Shown in pieces: positions 1 through 8,425 of a stretch of 64,000 nucleotides of DNA. Origin of the DNA: JADKAV01 sp963732355 (GTDB taxonomy: Bacteria; Actinomycetota; Actinomycetes; S36-B12; UBA10799). Every line of letters starts with the position of its first letter. Position 1 is the stretch's first letter. Position numbers and translations under genes: made by a program. The stretch is taken from positions 248,001 through 312,000 of the forward strand of contig CAVSZD010000010.1 in NCBI GenBank assembly GCA_963732355.1, given 5' to 3'. The notes beneath the pieces were generated by a model, which saw nothing but the letters and a program-made list of their open reading frames with translations, ran no database searches and was not told the origin of the DNA.

Positions 1-302
1 TGGCCACCCGGTTCACGGCAGGGGTGGATGCAGTGCTTGAGAAGTACGACGCGCCCTGGTCGATCGCCCAACTCGGGGCACGCGCGGAATACCGGTTCGT
101 GCGACCGGCGCCGCGCAACGGGACCGAGTCGGCCGCCGCTCACGACGATGACATCGAGGAATACCTGCACCTCTACCTGTCTAACCGCGGAGTTCTCATC
201 ACGCCGTTCCACAACATGGCGCTCATGTGCCCGGACACCACCGCCGCCGACGTGGACCTGCACAGCGCCCTGTTCGACGAGGCGGTCGCGCAGATCGTTT
301 AG
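1..302 (+). CDS. Class-III (PLP) aminotransferase, C-terminal fragment
   Basis: Only the last ~100 codons are in the window; the frame is open from base 3 and ends at a TAG at 300-302. The peptide matches the C-terminal small domain of class-III aminotransferases of the glutamate-1-semialdehyde aminomutase-like group: the YRF...PRNG element, then YLHLYLSNRGVLITPFHNMA and a final helix. The catalytic lysine and PLP-binding part lie upstream. It converges with the DUF1048 gene. Because a polyamine catabolic operon lies nearby, it could supply a transaminase for amines or amino acids, but that is inference. The GTG at 24 is internal, not the start. Confidence 0.72.
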   Translation, partial: ATRFTAGVDAVLEKYDAPWSIAQLGARAEYRFVRPAPRNGTESAAAHDDDIEEYLHLYLSNRGVLITPFHNMALMCPDTTAADVDLHSALFDEAVAQIV

Positions 303-312
303 GTCACGCGGA

Positions 313-660
313 TCATCGGTCGCCCGCCGCCTCGTCGATGGCCTCGATGAGGCGGCGCTGTTCGCGCTCGATGTACCCACCCTTGCGGTAGTTGCGGATC
401 AGGTCGTCTACAAATGCCACGGGGTCGTCTCCCACGATCTGGCGGATCGGGGTTCCGTCGGCCGCGGCCCGCTCGAACAGGTCGGCGACGTCCTCGAACA
501 GTGAGTTGGCGCTGTCGCCGTCGAGGGCGCCGAAGTACATGAGGTAGCGCTGGATGCCCTCCACGGCAGTGCGGTAGTCGGGCGGGAGCTGCCGCACGCG
601 TGCCCGGTACTGCCGCCAACGGCGCTTGTCCCCGACGAGTTTGGTGACGAGGTTAGGCAT
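313..660 (-). CDS. DUF1048 family protein, partner of PadR regulator
   Basis: A 115-residue helical protein beginning MPNLVTKLVGDKRRW, with the YRALPxDYRxAxxxIQxYL-type centre typical of DUF1048. It starts inside the end of the PadR gene (8-nt overlap, 653-660), so the two are translationally coupled. DUF1048 proteins are usually encoded directly after a small PadR repressor. Their biochemical role is not established, and I assign none. The ATG start is set by the overlap. It is a complete, ordinary-looking member of the family. Confidence 0.8.
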   Translation of the reverse strand: MPNLVTKLVGDKRRWRQYRARVRQLPPDYRTAVEGIQRYLMYFGALDGDSANSLFEDVADLFERAAADGTPIRQIVGDDPVAFVDDLIRNYRKGGYIEREQRRLIEAIDEAAGDR

Positions 661-988
661 GAGTGCCTCCTTTACGAAGCTGTTCCAACCGTTCCGCGAG
701 GAAGCTCCATGTCCTCCAGAACTCCGACAGGTAGTCAGTTCCTGCGTTGTTCAGGGTGTAGACCTTGCGCGGTGGCCCCTTTTGGGAGGGGACTTTCTCC
801 ACGTCAACCAGGCCGCGCTGCTCGATCCTGATCAGCAACGCATAGACCGTGCCCTCTGCAATGTCGGAGAATCCTTGCTCCCGCAGCCATGCGGTGATCT
901 CATACCCGTAGGCGGAGTGGTCGGCCAGGAACGCCAGGACGATGCCCTCGAGGGTTCCCTTGAGCATCTCGGTCAACTGCTTGCCCAC
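653..988 (-). CDS. PadR family transcriptional regulator
   Basis: A 111-residue winged-helix repressor of the short PadR type. The PadR core is visible: the LKGTLEGIVLAFLADHSAYGYEI helix-turn-helix entry (kept here as LKGTLEGI...YGYEI), then EGTVYALLIRIEQRGLV and the wing RKVYTLNNAGTDYL. The start is GTG at 986-988, preceded by GGAGG at about 6 nt. It is co-transcribed with and overlaps the DUF1048 gene. An imperfect inverted repeat at 1014-1035, just upstream, is a likely self-operator. The inducer cannot be read from sequence. kynU lies upstream on the same strand, so kynurenine-related control is possible but unproven. Confidence 0.88.
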   Translation of the reverse strand: MGKQLTEMLKGTLEGIVLAFLADHSAYGYEITAWLREQGFSDIAEGTVYALLIRIEQRGLVDVEKVPSQKGPPRKVYTLNNAGTDYLSEFWRTWSFLAERLEQLRKGGTHA

Positions 989-1013
989 CGGATCCTCCAG
1001 CGCTACTCATTAT

Positions 1014-1035
1014 TACTGACTACCAGTACATAGTA
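1014..1035 (-). promoter_or_regulatory. Candidate PadR operator (imperfect inverted repeat)
   Basis: A 22-bp imperfect palindrome of pattern TACT-N3-TAC-N2-GTA-N3-AGTA lies 26 nt upstream of the padR start codon. Seven of the 11 position pairs are complementary. Short PadR repressors usually bind such AT-richer dyads over their own promoter. The surrounding AT-rich stretch (1008-1042) stands out against the high-GC background and probably holds the promoter. Assignment as the operator is inference from position and symmetry. Confidence 0.45.
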
Positions 1036-1059
1036 TCACTGAATTCCGCAGGGCCAAAC

Positions 1060-2349
1060 TCACGTCACGCGGTTGCTGACCTCGTCGAATTCGAGGTACC
1101 GCCGGCTTTGGACGAGCTGTCGTAGACGGTCGAATCCGTCCCACACCTCGGTGTAGCTGGTGGGCAGCGGCGAGATGGCCAGCCGGATTCCGTCGGGTTC
1201 CCGGTAGTCGGGGATGGTCTTGGTCAGCGTCCGCATCGCCGCCGCGATCCGTTTCGCGTCGGGGTGGGCGATCGTGATGTGCCCGCCGCGGAGTTGCGGG
1301 TCGCGCGCAGTGAGCAGCGAGAAGCCCAGAGGCGCGAGCCAGGCGTCGTACAAGTGGATCATCAGCTCGGTTCCTCTTTGGGCTTTGGCGCTGATGGCGG
1401 CCATCCCGGCTTCGGCGATCATCCGGTGAGCGACCTGGACGGCCCGCAGACCGAGGACCGGGGGAGTGGCTATCTGGTAGCGCCTGATGCCCTCGGCGGG
1501 CTCGAAGACCGGGCCCATGGCGAACTGGTCGCGGTTGGCGAACCACCCTTGGATCGGCACCTGCAACTCGTGCTGCACCGCGGCGTTGACGTAGAGCCAG
1601 GCCGGTGCGCCGGGGCCTGAGTTGCCGTACTTGTAGGTGCAGCCGACGGCTAGGTCCACGCCCCATTGATCGAAGTGCAGGTCGACGCTGCCGGCCGCGT
1701 GGGAGGCGTCCCAGACGACAAGTCCGCCCCGGTCGCGGACGAGCTTGGTGATACCGGGCACATCCTGGCGCGCCCCGGAGCGGTACTGCACCACCTGTAG
1801 GGCCACAAGAGCCACGTCGTCGAGGTGTTCGTCGAGCGCAGCGACGCTGATCTGCTCACAGTCCGAGCTGATGGGCACCCCGCCGGTGCCGTCGTTGTCA
1901 AGGATCACGAGTTCCAGATCCAGCGAGCGGGCGATTCCGGCCAGAATGTAGCGGTCTGTCGGAAAGTTGGCGGCGTCGATGAGGACTTTGGTGCGGCCGG
2001 GCCGGGCGGCGATTGCGGCCATGCACAACTGATAGAAGTTGGCCGACGTCGTGTCCTGGACCAGGGTCTGTCCGGCAGCGGCCCCGAGGGTCGCCTGACC
2101 CAACAGGTCACCTGTGGTCTGCGCCTCGTCGATCCAGTGCGACCAGCCGTCGACGAGTTCGCCACCCCACTCGTTGGTCAACAGCTCCGTCACCGCGGTC
2201 ACGGTGGCAAGGGGGAGGCGGCCCAGCGAGTTGCCGTCGAGATAGCACAGGTCCGGGTCGCTGATGTGGAACTGCTGGCGGTATCCGGCCAATGGATCTG
2301 CGGCATCGAGCGCTTGGGCGGCCGAGCGCCGGGTGGGGTCAGTGATCAT
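1060..2349 (-). CDS. kynU: Kynureninase
   Basis: A 429-residue PLP enzyme that hydrolyses L-kynurenine to anthranilate and alanine (or 3-hydroxykynurenine to 3-hydroxyanthranilate). The N-terminal YLDGNSLGRLP motif is present. So are the PLP-aspartate block VVWDASHAAG (~212-220) and the Schiff-base lysine, about residue 240, in CTYKYGNSGPGAPAW. Length is normal for the family. No tryptophan dioxygenase, formamidase or kynurenine monooxygenase is visible in the window, so the substrate must come from elsewhere or from uptake. A 72-bp gap separates it from padR downstream; a long palindromic repeat lies about 96 bp upstream of its start. Confidence 0.93.
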   Translation of the reverse strand: MITDPTRRSAAQALDAADPLAGYRQQFHISDPDLCYLDGNSLGRLPLATVTAVTELLTNEWGGELVDGWSHWIDEAQTTGDLLGQATLGAAAGQTLVQDTTSANFYQLCMAAIAARPGRTKVLIDAANFPTDRYILAGIARSLDLELVILDNDGTGGVPISSDCEQISVAALDEHLDDVALVALQVVQYRSGARQDVPGITKLVRDRGGLVVWDASHAAGSVDLHFDQWGVDLAVGCTYKYGNSGPGAPAWLYVNAAVQHELQVPIQGWFANRDQFAMGPVFEPAEGIRRYQIATPPVLGLRAVQVAHRMIAEAGMAAISAKAQRGTELMIHLYDAWLAPLGFSLLTARDPQLRGGHITIAHPDAKRIAAAMRTLTKTIPDYREPDGIRLAISPLPTSYTEVWDGFDRLRQLVQSRRYLEFDEVSNRVT

Positions 2350-2444
2350 GTCTGTGCGCGGCGGTGGCTCAATCCCATGCGCTCACCCTATGCGTGACGC
2401 AACCTGCGCTGGTGGCGCTCGCGACCCACAAGCCATCAACGCCG

Positions 2445-2516
2445 GCGTTAGAGGTTGTGGTCCTGGTTAGCGAATCCACGCGTGGTTTCGCTAACGAACC
2501 GCACAACCTCTAACGC
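2445..2516. repeat. Dispersed ~70-bp palindromic repeat, copy A
   Basis: An inverted repeat with outer 13-bp arms GTTAGAGGTTGTG / CACAACCTCTAAC, an internal 6x6 mismatch, inner 9-bp arms GTTAGCGAA / TTCGCTAAC and a central ACGCGT. Four more copies occur at 11887, 17365, 45571 and 45703. This copy lies 3' of mmsA and about 96 bp 5' of kynU. Its non-palindromic bases (GTCCTG in the left arm, GAACCG in the right) put it in the same subtype as the copies at 45571 and 45703. No transposase is nearby. Confidence 0.9.
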
Positions 2517-2570
2517 GAGCGGCTGGCGCCAAACGCGCTGGTTCAAAGCGCGGGACAGCTCACCCTCGCC

Positions 2571-4067
2571 CTAGTCGTTGGTCGGGAAGCCCAGGTTGAT
2601 GCCACCGTGAGCGGGGTCTGGCCAGCGGCTGGTGACGACCTTGCCCCGGGTGAAGAAGTGGAAACCCTCTGCACCGTGGGCGTGGGTGTCGCCGAACAGC
2701 GACGCCTTCCAGCCGCCGAAGGAGTAATACGCCATCGGCACCGGGATCGGGACGTTGACCCCGATCATTCCGACCTGCACCTCGTTCTGGAACTTCCGGG
2801 CCGCGCCACCGTCGCAGGTGAAGATGGCCGTGCCATTGCCGAACGGGTGCGAGTTGATCATCTCCATACCCTGCTCGAAGGTGTCAACCCGGACCACCGA
2901 GAGCACCGGTCCGAAAATCTCGTCGGTGTAGATGCTCATGTCCGTGGTGACGTTGTCGAACAGTGTCGGTCCCAGCCAGAAGCCGCCTGCCTCACCATCG
3001 GGCTGCACCTGCCGGCCATCAACAACCAGCGTCGCGCCCTCAGCCACACCGGCATCGACATAGCCGGCCACCTTGTCCCGGTGCACTGCGGTTACCAGCG
3101 GGCCCATGTCGCAACCGCGGCGACCGTCACCGGTGCGAAGGCCCGCCATCCGGGTCTGGATCGCCTTGATCAGGTCGTCGGCCACGGGTTCAACCGCAAC
3201 GATCACCGAAATGGCCATGCAGCGCTCACCGGCCGAGCCGAACCCGGCGTTGACGGCGGAGTCAGCGGTGAGATCCAGGTCGGCGTCGGGGAGCACCAGC
3301 ATGTGGTTCTTCGCGCCGCCGAGGGCCTGTACCCGCTTGCCGTGGGCCGTGCCGGTCTCGTAGACGTACTTGGCGATCGGGGTGGAGCCGACGAACGAGA
3401 TGGACGCCACGTCCGGGTGGGTGAGCAGCGTGTCGACCGCGAGCTTGTCGCCGTGCACCACGTTGAAGACGCCATCGGGCAGGCCCGCCTGCTTCCACAG
3501 GTCGGCGATGAACATCGCGGCGCTGGGGTCCTTTTCGCTGGGCTTGAGGATCACGGTGTTGCCGGCTGCAATGGCGATGGGGAAGAACCACATCGGAACC
3601 ATCGCCGGGAAGTTGAAGGGCGAGATGATGCCCACGACGCCCAGCGGCTGACGCAGGCTGTACACGTCCACCCCGGTGGAGACCTGCTCGGAGTACCCGC
3701 CCTTGAGAAGGTGGGCGTTGCCGCAGGCGAACTCGACGACCTCCTGGCCGCGGCTCACCTCACCGACGGCGTCGGCCACCACCTTGCCGTGCTCGCTGGT
3801 GATGATCTCGGCGAGTTCCTGCTTGTTCGCGTTGAGAAGTTCACGGAAGCGGAACAGGATCTCCATGCGCTTGGCCAGGGTGGAGCGTCCCCACGTCTGG
3901 AATGCGGTCCGGGCGCTGGCGACGGCAGTGTTCACGTCGTCAACGCTGGCGAAAGCCACCGTCTTTGTGATCTCGCCGGTCGCGGGGTCGTAGACGTCGC
4001 CGTGGCGTTGCGCGGCACCGTCGAAGGGGCGACCGTCGATCCAGTGCGCGATGCGTTCGGTCGTCAT
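2571..4067 (-). CDS. mmsA: CoA-acylating methylmalonate/malonate-semialdehyde dehydrogenase
   Basis: About 498 residues, starting MTTERIAHWIDGRPFDG at 4067 with a GGAGAG ribosome site. A longer in-frame start at 4142 would run into the preceding gene. It is an aldehyde dehydrogenase of the MmsA/IolA type: ISPFNFPAMVPMWFFP, the cofactor segment ILKPSEKDPSAAM, FVGSTPIAKYVY, and the catalytic cysteine in GSAGERCMA, the MmsA version of the ALDH active site. Family members oxidise methylmalonate or malonate semialdehyde to propionyl- or acetyl-CoA. As last gene of the polyamine operon it may handle malonate semialdehyde derived from beta-alanine (inference). Confidence 0.88.
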   Translation of the reverse strand: MTTERIAHWIDGRPFDGAAQRHGDVYDPATGEITKTVAFASVDDVNTAVASARTAFQTWGRSTLAKRMEILFRFRELLNANKQELAEIITSEHGKVVADAVGEVSRGQEVVEFACGNAHLLKGGYSEQVSTGVDVYSLRQPLGVVGIISPFNFPAMVPMWFFPIAIAAGNTVILKPSEKDPSAAMFIADLWKQAGLPDGVFNVVHGDKLAVDTLLTHPDVASISFVGSTPIAKYVYETGTAHGKRVQALGGAKNHMLVLPDADLDLTADSAVNAGFGSAGERCMAISVIVAVEPVADDLIKAIQTRMAGLRTGDGRRGCDMGPLVTAVHRDKVAGYVDAGVAEGATLVVDGRQVQPDGEAGGFWLGPTLFDNVTTDMSIYTDEIFGPVLSVVRVDTFEQGMEMINSHPFGNGTAIFTCDGGAARKFQNEVQVGMIGVNVPIPVPMAYYSFGGWKASLFGDTHAHGAEGFHFFTRGKVVTSRWPDPAHGGINLGFPTND

Positions 4068-4096
4068 GGTTATCTCTCCTGTTTGATGAACGGGTA

Positions 4097-5512
4097 CTAA
4101 CTGTCGAAACCGAGACCCATGCGGTCCAGCGTGCGAAGCCACAGGTCCCGGTAGCCCTCCTGCTCATCGGCCTTGGCCAACGAGCGGCGAGTCATGTCTA
4201 TGACCAATTGTCGCGCAGGCTCCGGCGGGAACGGAAGGGGCTTGCTGCGCACCATTTTCAACCGGGTGCGTTCGGTGTCCTCGTCGAAGAGCCGGTCCAG
4301 CATCACGTCGGCGCCGAACCTGGACGCCCCGACCCCGAGCCCGGTGAACCCGATCACGTAGCCGACCCGGCCCTTATAGGCCGAGCCCCAGAAAGCGCTG
4401 AAACGCGAGCAGGTGTCGATCGCTCCGGCCCAGGTGTAGTCGATGGGTGCGTCGGCCACCGCCGGGAAGGTGTCGTGCAGGTGCTGCACGAGCCGGGCGG
4501 TCAGGTCGTCGTCGCGCTCGAGGTGGGAACCGGGGCGTTCACCGGCCTGGTAGACGGCGTCGTAACCGCCAAACAGAATCCTGTTGTCACTGGTGAGCCG
4601 GTAGTAGTGGAACTGGTTGCCCGAGTCCCCGATGCCTTGGCGCCCGCGCCAACCGATCTGCTCCATGACCTCGTCGGAAAGCGGAGCCGTGACCACGACG
4701 TGGTCGAAGACCGGCACCACGAACGCTGTCAGGCGCTTCAGCAGGGGGGCGTGAGCCGCTGTCGTCAGCGCAACCTTGAGGGTCTCGACGCGCCCGCCGA
4801 AGGTTCGCACCGTCATGCCCGCACCGGAGGGCTGCAGCGCCTCGACGCCGGAGTTCTCGTGGATGCGGACCCCGAGTTCCTCGGCCACCCGGGCCAGACC
4901 CCACGCCAGTCGGGCCGGATCGACGATGCCGACCTCGGGATCGGCAATTGCGCCTAAGTAGGTGGGGGAGTGGACCTCGGCCTGGATCCGCTCTTCATCG
5001 AGCAGGTCTATCTCGATGCCCAGCGAGCGCACTTTCGCCACGTGCTCGCGCGCGTGCTCCATCTGGTAGGCCTCGGTCACCACGCCGAGTTCGCCGGTGC
5101 GGGCGTAATCACAATCGATGCCGTATTCGGCGATCGTGGCCTCGATCCCGCGCAGGTTCTCGATCCCCATGCGGTGCAGTTGCGCGAACTCGTCGGGCCA
5201 GCGTTCGAGGCCGTTGAGATGCCCGTGCGTGATGGAAGCCGCGACGAATCCACCATTACGGCCCGAAGCCGCGTTGGCGATCCGGCCACCCTCCAGCAGC
5301 ACAACGTCAAGGTCCGGTCGGCGCTGCTTGGCACGCACCGCAGTCCATAGCCCCGAGAGCCCCGCACCGACAATCACCAGGTCGGCGCGGGTTTGTCCCT
5401 CCAGCGGATCTCGGGGGGCGGGGCGATCCGGGTGGGAGAGCCAATAGGGCTCGTGTTGGACCTGTGCCAGGGCCGCGCGGGCCCGATCGCCCGCGCTGTG
5501 CGCGAACGGCAT
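4097..5512 (-). CDS. FAD-dependent amine/amino-acid oxidoreductase (DAO family, PuuB-like)
   Basis: A 471-residue flavoprotein with an N-terminal Rossmann motif VIVGAGLSGLWTA (~46-58) and the glycine-rich SGRNGGFV segment typical of glycine/D-amino-acid oxidases and gamma-glutamylputrescine oxidase. The C-terminal part has GFTGLGVGASRFGA, the second FAD contact. It starts at ATG 5510-5512, sharing one base with the stop of the upstream permease gene (TGATG). Placement between polyamine permeases and a semialdehyde dehydrogenase suggests oxidative deamination of a polyamine or its glutamyl adduct. No gamma-glutamylputrescine synthetase is seen in the window, so the exact substrate is open. Confidence 0.85.
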   Translation of the reverse strand: MPFAHSAGDRARAALAQVQHEPYWLSHPDRPAPRDPLEGQTRADLVIVGAGLSGLWTAVRAKQRRPDLDVVLLEGGRIANAASGRNGGFVAASITHGHLNGLERWPDEFAQLHRMGIENLRGIEATIAEYGIDCDYARTGELGVVTEAYQMEHAREHVAKVRSLGIEIDLLDEERIQAEVHSPTYLGAIADPEVGIVDPARLAWGLARVAEELGVRIHENSGVEALQPSGAGMTVRTFGGRVETLKVALTTAAHAPLLKRLTAFVVPVFDHVVVTAPLSDEVMEQIGWRGRQGIGDSGNQFHYYRLTSDNRILFGGYDAVYQAGERPGSHLERDDDLTARLVQHLHDTFPAVADAPIDYTWAGAIDTCSRFSAFWGSAYKGRVGYVIGFTGLGVGASRFGADVMLDRLFDEDTERTRLKMVRSKPLPFPPEPARQLVIDMTRRSLAKADEQEGYRDLWLRTLDRMGLGFDS

Positions 5513-6339
5513 CAGGCCTCCTTGCGGCGCATGTTCCGAATCTGGGACACCAGCACCAGAGCCAAAGCGATGAAGAACATCGCCGAGGCGATCACGTTAG
5601 CCTGCGCCGGGATTCCGCGCGTCGCCGATACGTACACGAACTTCGGGAATGTTGTGAACTGGCCCGAGTTGAAGTTCGTGATGATGAAGTCGTCGAACGA
5701 CAGCGAGAATGCAAGCAACGCAGCGGCGGCGATACCTGGCGCGACCAACGGCAGCGTGATCCGGCGGAAGGCCTGGCGTTCGTTGGCGTATAGGTCCATT
5801 GCCGCCTGCTCCAGGCGCGGGTCCAGACTTGCCAGGCGCGCTTTCACCGTGACCACCACGAAGCTGATGCAGAACATGACGTGCGCGATGAAGACCGTCC
5901 AGAAGCCCAGCGGCACGAAGACGTTCAGGAACAGCGCCAGCAGCGATGAACCGAGGACGACCTCGGGGGTGGCCATCGGCAGGAAGATCGTGAGGTTTGT
6001 GGTCGACCTGCCCCGGAACTGGTAGCGCACCAGAGCGAAGGCGATCAGCGTCCCCAGGATCGTCGACATGATGGTCACGCCGAGAGCCAGCACGATCGAG
6101 TTCACGACCGACTCGCAGACCTGCGGCGCACCACAAGGGTTCTTCCAGTTGTCCAAAGTGAAGCCCTGCCACACGATGTTGGTGCGCCCGGCGTCATTGA
6201 ACGAGAAGACGAACGTGTAGGCCACCGGCAGCAGCAGGTAGGCGAACGCGATGACCGCGTAGAACTTCAGGGCGTTGTCCCCGAACCAACTGCGCAGGCG
6301 CACGCCGACAGGGGCTTTGTTTGCGGTGTCGGTGCTCAT
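5512..6339 (-). CDS. potC: Polyamine-type ABC transporter permease (PotC-like)
   Basis: A 275-residue inner-membrane subunit with about six hydrophobic segments. The binding-protein-dependent permease loop EQAAMDLYANERQAFRRITLPLVAPGI contains the EAA-type signature that contacts the ATPase. It overlaps the upstream potB by four bases (ATGA) and the downstream oxidase by one base. Order and spacing match PotABCD-type spermidine/putrescine importers. The substrate class is inferred from the whole cassette and the amine-degrading enzymes in the same operon. Confidence 0.88.
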   Translation of the reverse strand: MSTDTANKAPVGVRLRSWFGDNALKFYAVIAFAYLLLPVAYTFVFSFNDAGRTNIVWQGFTLDNWKNPCGAPQVCESVVNSIVLALGVTIMSTILGTLIAFALVRYQFRGRSTTNLTIFLPMATPEVVLGSSLLALFLNVFVPLGFWTVFIAHVMFCISFVVVTVKARLASLDPRLEQAAMDLYANERQAFRRITLPLVAPGIAAAALLAFSLSFDDFIITNFNSGQFTTFPKFVYVSATRGIPAQANVIASAMFFIALALVLVSQIRNMRRKEA

Positions 6340-7253
6340 ACGAGTTCCTCCGTGCCCATGCGGCGGATATAGAGCAGTACCAGAACCAGGATCGTGGCCA
6401 TCAGAATGAACGACAGCACCGCTGCGGTGGGGTAGTCGTTGACGCTGAGGAAGGTGTACTCGATCCGGTTACCGATCATCGTGTTCGAGGGTCTGCCGAG
6501 TAATGCCGCATTGACGTAGTCACCGGCTGCCGGGATGAACGTCAGCAGGGTTCCGGCCACCACCCCGGGCAACGACAGCGGCCACGTGACCTTGCGGAAA
6601 CCCGTGAACGGCTTGGCGTACAGGTCCCCGGAGGCTTCGATGAGCCGGTGGTCAACTCGTTCCAGGCTGGCGTAGATCGGCAGGGTCATGAACGGCAGGA
6701 AGTTGTACGTCAGACCCATGATGACTGCGAAGGCGGACGGATAGACACCCCCCGTCGGCTCCACAAGACTCAGCGATCGCAGGATTGCCACGACCGGGCC
6801 CTCGTCGGCGAGGATTTGGCGCCAAGCGACGGTCCGCAGGATGAAGGACACGAAGAACGGGGCAATCACCAGCACCAGCAGGATGTTGCGGTAGCGACCG
6901 CCCTTGAACGCGATCGCGTACGCCAACGGGTAACCGATCGCCAGGGCAAGCAGCGTCGCGATACCTGAGTAGATGAACGAGCGGAACAAGGGGACGTAAT
7001 AGGTGCTGTCGGTGAGCGTGTCGATGTAGTTCGCGAAGTGGAACGTCTGCTCGAACTCGCCCACGTCGCCGCCCGGCACTGGCGTCATCAGACTGGTGCC
7101 GAAAAGCGTGACGAGCGGAACGATGAAGAAGATCGTGAGCCACAGCAAGCCGGGCAGGAGCAGCCAGTACGGAGTGAACCGCCCGCTCTTTTGCGGCTTG
7201 TTCTTGTGCGGCTGCTCCTCGATGGTGTCGCCGATCGCAGCTGCGATGGACAT
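6336..7253 (-). CDS. potB: Polyamine-type ABC transporter permease (PotB-like)
   Basis: A 305-residue permease starting MSIAAAIGDTIEEQ at 7253, where ATG overlaps the potA stop (TGATG). An in-frame extension to 7334 would lie inside potA and is rejected. After a hydrophilic cytoplasmic N-terminus of ~35 residues come TM1 (YWLLLPGLLWLTIFF) and a large periplasmic loop. The EAA-like loop EASGDLYAKPFTGFRKVTWPLSLPGV follows near residue 220. It pairs with PotC to form the transmembrane channel. The phrase FIPAAGDYVNAALLG is typical of PotB permeases. Confidence 0.88.
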   Translation of the reverse strand: MSIAAAIGDTIEEQPHKNKPQKSGRFTPYWLLLPGLLWLTIFFIVPLVTLFGTSLMTPVPGGDVGEFEQTFHFANYIDTLTDSTYYVPLFRSFIYSGIATLLALAIGYPLAYAIAFKGGRYRNILLVLVIAPFFVSFILRTVAWRQILADEGPVVAILRSLSLVEPTGGVYPSAFAVIMGLTYNFLPFMTLPIYASLERVDHRLIEASGDLYAKPFTGFRKVTWPLSLPGVVAGTLLTFIPAAGDYVNAALLGRPSNTMIGNRIEYTFLSVNDYPTAAVLSFILMATILVLVLLYIRRMGTEELV

Positions 7254-8419
7254 CAGCCGACCACCAGTTCTGACTCGACGCCGGCGTTGATGTCCTCGTG
7301 CCCGTCGAGCACGAACCCGTGCAGGGGCAGCCATGTGAGCCGTACCTGGGAGGCCACCGGCATGAGGCCGTGGACGTCGAGGTTCTGGGCGAACACGCTG
7401 ATCGCATCCCCACCGGCGGTGCGCACCTCGTACTGGGTGCTCACGCCCAGGAAGCTCGCGGCCTCAACCACACCATCTACGAAGTTGCCGTGGGATGGTG
7501 GCTCCTGCCCGGGGTCCAGCGGGCCGATGTTGATCTTCTCCGGACGCACGCCGACCAGAACGCTGGACCCGCTGGCGAGGTTGACGCCATCGGCCACCCG
7601 GTTCTTCGGCATGAGGAATCGACCGTCGGAGTCCTCAAGGATGACGTTGTCGGCGTCGACTCCGGACACCTTGGCGGGGAAGAGGTTGGACTGCCCGAGG
7701 AAGTTCGCCACGAACGCCGTGTTCGGTGATTCGTACAGTTCGGTGGGCGGGCCCATCTGCTCGATGAGTCCGTTGTTCATGACCGCAACGGTGTCGGCCA
7801 TCGTCATGGCCTCCTCCTGGTCGTGGGTGACATGGATGAACGTCAGGCCCACCTCGGTCTGGATGCGCTTGAGTTCCAATTGCATCTGGCGACGCAGTTT
7901 GAGGTCGAGCGCACCCAGTGGCTCGTCGAGTAGCAGCACTGCCGGACGGTTGACGATGGCACGAGCCAGCGCCACACGCTGCTGCTGGCCGCCGGACAAC
8001 TGGGTCGGCTTGCGCTTGGCGACCTGCTCGAGCTGGATCAGCTTGAGGGCGTCGGCGACCTGAGCGTCGACGTCTTTGATCCCGCGGCGCTTGAGGCCGA
8101 AGCCCACGTTCTCCTGGATGTCCATGTGCGGAAACAGAGCGTAGTTCTGGAACACCGTGTTGACGGGGCGCCGGTAGGGCTTCTCGTAGGTGATGTCCGC
8201 GTCGCCGATGCGGATCCGCCCGGCTGTGGGAGCCTCAAGGCCGGCGACCATGCGCAGCGTCGTGGTCTTGCCGCAGCCGGAGGGGCCGAGCAGAGCGAAG
8301 AAGGAACCCTGCGGCACCTGCAGACTCAAGTCATCCACGGCGGTGAAGTCGCCGAACGACTTGGTGAGGTTCTCGAGGTACAGATCGCCCTCGGCCTTGG
8401 TGATGTCGGTTTTGCTCAT
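7253..8419 (-). CDS. potA: Polyamine-type ABC transporter ATP-binding protein (PotA-like)
   Basis: A 388-residue ATPase of the MalK/PotA class. The nucleotide-binding domain carries Walker A GPSGCGKTT, signature LSGGQQQRVALARA, Walker B VLLLDEPLGALD and the H-loop VTHDQEEA. Residues after ~245 form a TOBE/OB regulatory domain (GVRPEKINIG). It starts 6 nt after potD and overlaps potB, so the importer subunits should be translated in step. It energises uptake by the PotB-PotC channel. Confidence 0.92.
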   Translation of the reverse strand: MSKTDITKAEGDLYLENLTKSFGDFTAVDDLSLQVPQGSFFALLGPSGCGKTTTLRMVAGLEAPTAGRIRIGDADITYEKPYRRPVNTVFQNYALFPHMDIQENVGFGLKRRGIKDVDAQVADALKLIQLEQVAKRKPTQLSGGQQQRVALARAIVNRPAVLLLDEPLGALDLKLRRQMQLELKRIQTEVGLTFIHVTHDQEEAMTMADTVAVMNNGLIEQMGPPTELYESPNTAFVANFLGQSNLFPAKVSGVDADNVILEDSDGRFLMPKNRVADGVNLASGSSVLVGVRPEKINIGPLDPGQEPPSHGNFVDGVVEAASFLGVSTQYEVRTAGGDAISVFAQNLDVHGLMPVASQVRLTWLPLHGFVLDGHEDINAGVESELVVG

Positions 8420-8425
8420 TGCTAC

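Noticed and set aside
2607..4100. A 497-codon open frame on the plus strand opposite mmsA
   Set aside because: Mirror of a genuine, motif-complete ALDH gene in GC-rich DNA; His/Asp/Gly/Arg-rich and without any family signature or ribosome site.
7254..7334. Longer potB N-terminus
   Set aside because: Would overlap potA coding by 81 bp with an Arg-rich peptide; the TGATG junction at 7253 gives a normal start.
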